A DNA stretch of 64,000 bases from Bosea sp. PAMC 26642. Lineage in GTDB: Bacteria; Pseudomonadota; Alphaproteobacteria; Rhizobiales; Beijerinckiaceae. The stretch spans positions 248,001-312,000 of the forward strand of contig NZ_CP014301.1 of assembly GCF_001562255.1 (NCBI RefSeq). The letters run 5' to 3'. A program made the translations under genes and the position numbers. This document shows, piece after piece, positions 59,087 to 64,000 of this stretch (position 1 is its first letter; the number at the start of each line of letters is the position of its first letter). The notes beneath the pieces were generated by a model that saw only the letters and a list, made by a program, of their open reading frames with translations, searched no databases and was not told the origin of the DNA.

Positions 59087-59386
59087 TTAGGCGGTCAGAT
59101 CGACCACCGCGTCGCCGGACACGGCATCGGTGACGCCGAGGCCGCCGCCAAGCTCTTCGAGCGTGTCGCGGAAGCTGTCGAGCGTCGCGATCATCTGCGT
59201 GCGGGCGGCTTTGATCGCCGCGGCATCGGCCCATTCCCCGATCAGGCAATAGGATCGGTCCCCGGTCTTGATGATGCGACCGGCGACGAGGCCGGGCCAG
59301 CGCGCCCGGCCATCGCGATGGGCTGCGAGAAACTCCTCGTCCCTGCCGTCCTTGATGCGGAAACGCACGACGTTGAACGTGGTCAT
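59087..59386 (-). CDS. Antibiotic biosynthesis monooxygenase-fold protein (small ABM)
   Basis: 99 residues from ATG 59386 (MTTFNVVRFRIKDGRDEEFLAAHRD), alpha/beta ferredoxin-like fold typical of ABM/DUF-type small dimers, with the closing GEWADAAAIKAAR helix and a C-terminal Val-rich strand. Lies on the opposite strand between the permease and carbamoylase genes. Role unclear: some family members are monooxygenases, others heme or quinone binders. Confidence 0.75.
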   Translation of the reverse strand: MTTFNVVRFRIKDGRDEEFLAAHRDGRARWPGLVAGRIIKTGDRSYCLIGEWADAAAIKAARTQMIATLDSFRDTLEELGGGLGVTDAVSGDAVVDLTA

Positions 59387-59574
59387 GGTTTTGCTCCCCC
59401 GCTGCACGAGCGCTGGGTAGCGGTTTGGGGCCGCGCAGGCGGGCAGCTGGCCCGACGCTACGCCCACGCTGGAGGCGGCGCAACAGGCGGCTTCGCGGCG
59501 TTCCCGTGGGTGGGAGCGCGCCAGAAATCTATGCCACGCGCCTGTCCGTCGACGCTGAGAAAAGCACGGGCGTC

Positions 59575-60510
59575 ATGCCCCGCATCCTGACAATTGCCGC
59601 GGCCCAGCTCGGGCCGATCCAGCGCGACGAGCCCCGCGCCTCGGCGGTCGCGCGTATGATCGCGCTGATGCGGCAGGCCAAGGGCCACGGCGCCGACCTC
59701 GTCGTCTATCCGGAAGCGGCGCTGACCGCCTTCTTCCCGCATTGGTGGATCGACGATGAAGACGAAGTCGACTCCCATTTCGAGAGCGCGATGCCGGGCA
59801 ACGAGACCGCGCCACTGTTCGAGGAGGCAAAGCGCCTCGGCATCGGCTTCCATCTCGGCTATTGCGAATTGGCCAATGAAGATTGCCGCAAGCGCCGCTT
59901 CAACACCGCGATCCTGGTCGACAAGACCGGCTCGATCGTCGGAAAGTACCGCAAGATCCATCTGCCGGGACATCCGGAGCACCGTCCCGAGGCGCCGTTC
60001 CAGAACCTCGAAAAGCGCTATTTCGAAACCGGCAATCTCGGCTGGCCGGTCTGGCGGACGATGGACGCCAATATCGGCATGATGATCTGCAACGACCGGC
60101 GCTGGCCCGAAAGCTACCGTGCGATGGGCCTGCAGGACGTCGAGCTGATCGTGCTCGGCTACAATACCCCCAAGCACAATCCGCCGGCCCCGGACCACGA
60201 CCGGCTCGGCAATTTCCACAACCAGCTCGTGATGCAGGCCGGCGCCTACCAGAACGCGACCTGGGTCGTCGGCGTCGCCAAGGCGGGGCTGGAGGCCGGC
60301 GTCGACCAGATCGGCGGCTCCTGCATCATCGCCCCGACGGGCGAGGTCGTTGCGCAGGCCGTGACCGAGGGCGATGAACTCGTTGTCGCCCGCTGCGACA
60401 TGGATATCGGCAGGAGCTACAAGACCTCGACCTTCAACTTTGCCAAGCACCGCGAGCCGCAGGCCTATGGGCTGATCGTCGAGCGCAAGGGCGCGGTGGG
60501 ACCGACGTGA
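59575..60510 (+). CDS. N-carbamoyl-D-amino-acid hydrolase (nitrilase superfamily)
   Basis: 311 residues from ATG 59575. The triad Glu47 (VVYPEAALTAFFP), Lys127 (GKYRKIHLPG) and Cys172 (MMICNDRRWPE) falls at the same positions as in Agrobacterium D-carbamoylase, and the flanking stretches (FNTAILVDK, GYNTPKHNPPAP, MQAGAYQNATW) match that enzyme's style. It releases D-amino acids, CO2 and NH3 from N-carbamoyl-D-amino acids. No hydantoinase gene lies beside it in the window. Other N-carbamoyl amides remain possible. Confidence 0.88.
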   Translation: MPRILTIAAAQLGPIQRDEPRASAVARMIALMRQAKGHGADLVVYPEAALTAFFPHWWIDDEDEVDSHFESAMPGNETAPLFEEAKRLGIGFHLGYCELANEDCRKRRFNTAILVDKTGSIVGKYRKIHLPGHPEHRPEAPFQNLEKRYFETGNLGWPVWRTMDANIGMMICNDRRWPESYRAMGLQDVELIVLGYNTPKHNPPAPDHDRLGNFHNQLVMQAGAYQNATWVVGVAKAGLEAGVDQIGGSCIIAPTGEVVAQAVTEGDELVVARCDMDIGRSYKTSTFNFAKHREPQAYGLIVERKGAVGPT

Positions 60511-60521
60511 TGGCGTTGGCC

Positions 60522-60550
60522 TTGTCGGATCGGTGGCAGAGGCGTAGTAT
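60522..60550 (+). promoter_or_regulatory. Candidate promoter of vapBC
   Basis: TTGTCG (60522-60527), 17-bp spacer, TAGTAT (60545-60550). The -10 box overlaps the left arm of the vapBC operator. Confidence 0.5.
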
Positions 60551-60567
60551 ATCCTTCTTGGATATAC
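60547..60567. promoter_or_regulatory. vapBC operator palindrome
   Basis: GTATATCC (60547-60554), TTCTT spacer, GGATATAC (60560-60567): perfect 8-bp arms, 21 bp in all, 10 bp before the antitoxin ATG. This is the expected autoregulatory site for a VapB-VapC complex. Confidence 0.75.
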
Positions 60568-60577
60568 GGAGGTGACG

Positions 60578-60829
60578 ATGCCGGCCAAGGCCCGAGCGAC
60601 GACGAAGCTCTTCGTGACCAACCGCACTCAGGCCGTGCGCCTGCCGAAAGAACTTGCCTTCCCGCCGGAGGTGACCGAGGTCGAGATCATCAGGCAGGGC
60701 TCGGGGGTGCTGATCGTGCCGAAAGGCAAGGGATGGGACGACTTCTTCGACAATGGCCCCTTTGCCAGTGAGGATTTCATGGTCACGAGGGACCAGCCAC
60801 TGGCGGCAGAGGAACGGGAAGAGTTCTGA
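60578..60829 (+). CDS. vapB: VapB-type antitoxin (AbrB/SpoVT swapped-hairpin family)
   Basis: 83 residues from ATG 60578, with GGAGG 5 bp upstream; GTG 60572 is less likely. N-terminal DNA-binding motif (TKLFVTNRTQAVRLPKELAF, the VagC/VapB signature), then an acidic tail that would mask the toxin. The stop TGA shares its last base with the vapC ATG, showing coupling. Binds its own promoter palindrome. Confidence 0.92.
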   Translation: MPAKARATTKLFVTNRTQAVRLPKELAFPPEVTEVEIIRQGSGVLIVPKGKGWDDFFDNGPFASEDFMVTRDQPLAAEEREEF

Positions 60830-61227
60830 TGCTGGCCTATATGCTCGACACGAATATTTGCATCTACCTGATCAAGGACAAGCTGCCAGCCCTCCGGCAG
60901 CATTTCAAGGATGCAAGCGGTCGAGTATGCGTTTCCAGCGTAACTCTGGGAGAGCTGAGCTATGGAGCTGAGAAGTCTGATCGCCGCGCGCAGAACTTCG
61001 AAGCCCTGGAACGCTTCATCGACAGGATGCTCGTCCTACCATTCGATGTTCAGGCTGCCGGTCACTACGGCGAGTTGCGCGCGGTCTTGGCGCGCGCGGG
61101 TACACCTTGCGGGCCGCTCGACACCCAGATCGGCGCCCATGCCCGCAGCCAAGGCCTGATCGTCGTCACCAATAATCGCCGCGAATTTGACCGCATGCCC
61201 GGCCTGCGCGTCGAGAATTGGGTCTGA
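60829..61227 (+). CDS. vapC: VapC-type PIN-domain ribonuclease toxin
   Basis: 132 residues. PIN catalytic acids: Asp7 (MLDTNICIY), Glu42 (TLGELSYGAEKS), Asp98 (GPLDTQIGAHA) and the VTNNRREF block near 115. Cuts RNA, usually tRNA, when free of antitoxin. Lies within a catabolic-looking gene group, between the carbamoylase and the amidohydrolase, which suggests later insertion. Confidence 0.94.
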   Translation: MLAYMLDTNICIYLIKDKLPALRQHFKDASGRVCVSSVTLGELSYGAEKSDRRAQNFEALERFIDRMLVLPFDVQAAGHYGELRAVLARAGTPCGPLDTQIGAHARSQGLIVVTNNRREFDRMPGLRVENWV

Positions 61228-61284
61228 CAGACCTGCCCGATATGCTCCTTTTCTTCCTTCCGCAGCCGCCCCTCAGGACAAGCC

Positions 61285-62448
61285 ATGACCCACGATCTCA
61301 TCCTCAAAGGCGGCCGGGTCATCGACCCCTCGCAGAAGCATGACGGCGTCCTCGACGTTGCCTTCACCGACGGCAAGGTTTCCGGCTTCGGCAAGGACCT
61401 CAAGGGCGCAAAAGAGACCCGCGACGTCTCCGGCTACATCGTCACGCCCGGCCTGATCGACCTCCACACCCATGTCTATTGGGGCGGCACCTCGCTGGGC
61501 ATCGACGCCGACGAGTTCTGCCGCGCCTCGGGCGTCACCACCTCGGTCGATACCGGCTCGGCTGGCCCCGGCAACTGGCCGGGCTTCCGCAAGCACGTCA
61601 TCGAGCGCAGCCAGGCCCGCATTCTCGCCTATCTCCATGTCTCCCATGCCGGCATCTACGGCTTCGACCATCGCGTCATGGTCGGCGAGAGCCGCGACAT
61701 GGCGATGATGAACCCGATCGATTGCGCCGAGGTCGCGGACAAGAACCGCGACCTCATCGTCGGCATCAAGGTTCGCGTCGGGCTGCATGCCTCGGGCGAC
61801 CAGGGCACGGCGCCGCTCAACATCGCGCTGCAGGTCGCCAACGAGGTCGGCATACCGCTGATGTGCCATATCGACCATCCGCCGCCATCCTATGAGGAGG
61901 TGGTCAACATGCTGCGGCCGGGCGACGTCCTGACCCACGCCTTCCGCCCCTTCCCGAACGCGCCCTGCACCGCGCAGGGCACGGTGAAGCCCGAGGTCCA
62001 GGCCGCCCGCAAGCGCGGCGTCATCTTCGACATCGGCCACGGCAAGGGCTCGTTCTCGTTCAAGACGACGCGCGCCATGCTCGCCAACGGCTTCGAGCCC
62101 GATGTGATCTCGTCCGACGTCCACAAGCTCTGCATCGATGGGCCCGCCTATGACCAGGTCACCACCATGTCGAAGTTCCTGCTCATGGGCATGAGCCTGA
62201 ACAATGTCATCGCCGCCTCGACGGTCAACGCCGCCATGGCGCTGAAGCGGCCCGAATACGGCTCGCTCAAGGTCGGTTCGCTCGGCGACGCGACGATCCT
62301 TACGGTCAAGGAAGGCAAGTTCGACTATGCCGACGTCACCGGCGAGCACATGATCGGCGACAAGAAGATCGTCTCCGAAGGCGTCGTGCTCAAGGGCGCC
62401 TGGTGGCATCCCAGGCGCACCAACAAGTTCAGGAAGGTTGCTGCGTAG
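61285..62448 (+). CDS. Amidohydrolase/deacetylase family metallohydrolase (Atu3266-like)
   Basis: 387 residues. Metal ligands: HTH in PGLIDLHTHVYWG (about 59-67), the carboxylated lysine in VGIKVRVG (about 155), His in MCHIDHPPPS (about 195), and Asp in VISSDVHKLC (about 275). This arrangement is typical of amidohydrolase-superfamily members related to Atu3266, which act on acetylated alpha-hydroxy acids in vitro. AGGAC precedes the ATG. The chemical substrate here is unknown; it may be an N- or O-acyl D-acid. Confidence 0.85.
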   Translation: MTHDLILKGGRVIDPSQKHDGVLDVAFTDGKVSGFGKDLKGAKETRDVSGYIVTPGLIDLHTHVYWGGTSLGIDADEFCRASGVTTSVDTGSAGPGNWPGFRKHVIERSQARILAYLHVSHAGIYGFDHRVMVGESRDMAMMNPIDCAEVADKNRDLIVGIKVRVGLHASGDQGTAPLNIALQVANEVGIPLMCHIDHPPPSYEEVVNMLRPGDVLTHAFRPFPNAPCTAQGTVKPEVQAARKRGVIFDIGHGKGSFSFKTTRAMLANGFEPDVISSDVHKLCIDGPAYDQVTTMSKFLLMGMSLNNVIAASTVNAAMALKRPEYGSLKVGSLGDATILTVKEGKFDYADVTGEHMIGDKKIVSEGVVLKGAWWHPRRTNKFRKVAA

Positions 62449-62469
62449 CGCGGTTACGGAACCACTGCC

Positions 62470-62544
62470 GTCATGCTCGGGCTTGCCCCGAGCATCTCTG
62501 GCCGGAGATTCTCGGGTCTCCGCTTTGCTCCGCCCGAGAATGAC
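62470..62544. repeat. Dispersed inverted repeat, copy F (diverged)
   Basis: Begins GTCATGCTCGGGCTTGCC and ends CTCCGCCCGAGAATGAC, with internal GAGCATCTCTGG and GAGATTCTCGGGTC. Same end-matching pattern as the GTCATTCCGG family. Located between the amidohydrolase and RidA genes, just before the RidA ribosome-binding site. Confidence 0.65.
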
Positions 62545-62567
62545 GCTGTTTTAAAAGGAACCCTCCC

Positions 62568-63035
62568 ATGTCCGCCGAAGCCAAACTCGCCGAACTCGGC
62601 CTTACGCTTCCATCCGTCGCCGCCCCGATGGCCAACTATGTTCGCTTCAAAAAGGCCGGCGATCTCGTCTTTCTGTCGGGGCAGGGTCCGCGCAATCCCG
62701 ACGGCTCGATCCCCAACGGCAAGGTCGGCAAGGAGTTCACCACCGAGCAGGCCTATGAATTCGCGAAGACCACGGGGCTCGGTTTGCTCGCGGCCATGAA
62801 GGAGGCCGCCGGCTCGCTCGACAAGATCGAGGTCATCAAGCTGCTCGGCATGGTCAACGGCGTGCCAGAGTTCGGCGACCAGCCAAAAGTCATCAATGGC
62901 TGCTCCGACCTTTTCGTGGCGGTATTGGGCGAGAACGGGCGCCATGCGCGTTCTGCGGTCGGCATGGGCTCGCTGCCCGGCAACCCGTGGAGATCGAAGT
63001 CATCGTCCGGGTGCTGCCGTGACAGCTCTTTCTGA
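62568..63035 (+). CDS. RidA family protein with a C-terminal frameshift
   Basis: Imine/enamine deaminase of the YjgF/RidA family. Residues 1-139 follow the family: AGDLVFLSGQGPRNPDGS, a GLLAAMKEAAGSLDKI helix, and GRHARSAVGMGSLPGN. After the Asn codon at 62982-62984 the frame yields PWRSKSSSGCC (not family-like). Reading from GTG 62987 in the next frame gives VEIEVIVRVLP then TGA at 63020-63022, the normal end. A net deletion of one base (mod 3) near 62985 therefore costs the last beta-strand. The normal stop would overlap the next gene's GTG as GTGA. A true mutation or a sequencing error are both possible. Confidence 0.85.
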   Translation: MSAEAKLAELGLTLPSVAAPMANYVRFKKAGDLVFLSGQGPRNPDGSIPNGKVGKEFTTEQAYEFAKTTGLGLLAAMKEAAGSLDKIEVIKLLGMVNGVPEFGDQPKVINGCSDLFVAVLGENGRHARSAVGMGSLPGNPWRSKSSSGCCRDSSF

Positions 63036-64000
63036 GGAAATCGCCCGCCTCTACGGCACGCCCGCCGTCGTCATCGATCTTGACAAGGTCGAGGCCAATA
63101 TCGCCCGGCTCCAGGCGGCCTGCGACGCCGCCGGCGTCGCCAACCGCCCGCATATCAAGACGCACAAGTCTCCCGAACTCGCCCGGCTCCAGGTCGAGTC
63201 CGGAGCGCGCGGCATCACCTGCCAGAAGCTCGGCGAGGCCGAGGTGATGGCCGATGGCGGCATCGACGACATCCTGATCAGCTACAACATTCTGGGCGAG
63301 CAGAAGCTCGGCCGGCTCGGCGCCTTGCAGCGTCGTGTCCGGATGATCGTGGCGGCCGACAACCCGGTCACCATCGCGGGCCTGCCGGTCGCGGCCGGCA
63401 TCGCCGATCGCGACCTCGAGGTCGTCGTCGAGTGCGACACCGGCCGCCAGCGTGCCGGGGTCGAGACGCCGGGCGAGGCGGTCGAGCTTGCAAAGCTGAT
63501 CGCGAGTTTGCCCGGCCTGCGCTTCGCGGGCTTCCTGATGTACCCGCCGGAAGACGGCTGGGAGCGCACGCAGCTTTTCCTCGATACCGCCAATGCCGGC
63601 CTGCGCGATGCCGGGCTGGAAGCCGGCATGATCTCGACCGGCGGCTCGCCCAACATCCCCAATATCGGAAAGCTCAGAGGCGCGACCGAGCACCGCGCCG
63701 GCACCTCGATCTTCAACGATCGCATGCAGGTCGCGGCAGGCGTGGCGACGCTGGATGACTGCGCGCTGACGGTCTATGCGACGGTGGTGAGCCGGGCAGG
63801 GCCGGAGCGCGGCATTCTCGATTCAGGCTCGAAGACGCTGACCAGCGACTCAGGCGGCCTCGACGGCCATGGCTACATCCTCGAATACCCGGCAGCGAAA
63901 ATCGCCAGATTCGCCGAGGAGCACGGCTTCCTCGACCTTTCGGCCAGCAATGACCGGCCCAATGTCGGCGAGGTCGTGCGCGTGGTGCCCAACCACGTCT
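63019..64000 (+). CDS. DSD1/D-threonine aldolase family PLP-dependent enzyme (partial)
   Basis: Open from GTG 63019 (MTALSEEIARLYGTPAVVIDLDKVEANI) to the right edge, about 327 codons. Alanine-racemase-type TIM barrel with the PLP lysine Lys47 in RPHIKTHKSPELARLQ, then GITCQKLGEAEVMADGGIDDILI and STGGSPNI. Family members are metal-activated D-threonine aldolases, D-3-hydroxyaspartate aldolases or D-serine dehydratases. The C-terminal metal-binding His/Cys lies near or beyond the edge. Probably translationally coupled to the RidA gene in the original arrangement. Confidence 0.9.
   Translation, partial: MTALSEEIARLYGTPAVVIDLDKVEANIARLQAACDAAGVANRPHIKTHKSPELARLQVESGARGITCQKLGEAEVMADGGIDDILISYNILGEQKLGRLGALQRRVRMIVAADNPVTIAGLPVAAGIADRDLEVVVECDTGRQRAGVETPGEAVELAKLIASLPGLRFAGFLMYPPEDGWERTQLFLDTANAGLRDAGLEAGMISTGGSPNIPNIGKLRGATEHRAGTSIFNDRMQVAAGVATLDDCALTVYATVVSRAGPERGILDSGSKTLTSDSGGLDGHGYILEYPAAKIARFAEEHGFLDLSASNDRPNVGEVVRVVPNHV

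Overview
The window is 64 kb of GC-rich chromosome from an alphaproteobacterium. The split HisG/HisZ system, the dxs-tlyA pair, the DUF2076 protein, the CIRCE plus RpoH-type control of groESL and the dispersed GTCATTCC-type repeats point to Hyphomicrobiales, most likely Bosea or a close relative. The genus is my inference from style and content. I see no tRNA or rRNA gene, CRISPR array, insertion sequence or prophage.

Layout. 1-10 kb: hisS, hisZ and hisG (cut by the left edge) on the minus strand, a CorA-type metal transporter, a cysteine synthase, a TRAM/Fe-S RNA methyltransferase, an FAD-linked 2-hydroxyacid dehydrogenase and peptidase T. 10-25 kb: a signal-less gamma-glutamyltransferase, a YedK-type SRAP protein, tlyA-dxs, then a 7.7 kb block (solute-binding protein, amidase, MFS, pirin and an unfamiliar 667-residue membrane protein) lying between dxs and xseB, followed by an Lrp regulator and a small tyrosine phosphatase. 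25-37 kb: a hybrid histidine kinase fused to a sodium:solute symporter module, mscL, an aminotransferase, an AbrB-family membrane protein, an orphan solute-binding protein, two tandem paralogous secreted proteins of unknown role and a LysR regulator. 37-45 kb: groES-groEL with terminator, heat-shock promoter and CIRCE operator; a MarR regulator with a palindromic operator in front of a thioesterase; EamA and GNAT; an orphan MNT nucleotidyltransferase; and a polysaccharide flippase. 45-53 kb: two L,D-transpeptidases flanking DUF2076 and UDP-glucose dehydrogenase, a chemoreceptor, a globin and a MATE pump.

53.7-64 kb looks catabolic: an amidase, a peptide-type ABC binding protein with two permeases (no ATPase gene in view), a small monooxygenase-fold protein, an N-carbamoyl-D-amino-acid hydrolase with the classic Glu47/Lys127/Cys172 triad, a vapBC toxin-antitoxin pair, a metallo-amidohydrolase, a RidA protein whose last strand is lost to a frameshift, and a D-threonine-aldolase/DSD1-type enzyme cut by the right edge. 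Together these suggest uptake and breakdown of N-acylated or N-carbamoylated D-amino (or hydroxy) acids.

The most interesting unexplained items are the 667-residue membrane protein, the tandem secreted paralogs, the inverted-repeat family (at least six copies), the RidA frameshift, and the repeated pairing of amidase genes with peptide-binding proteins.
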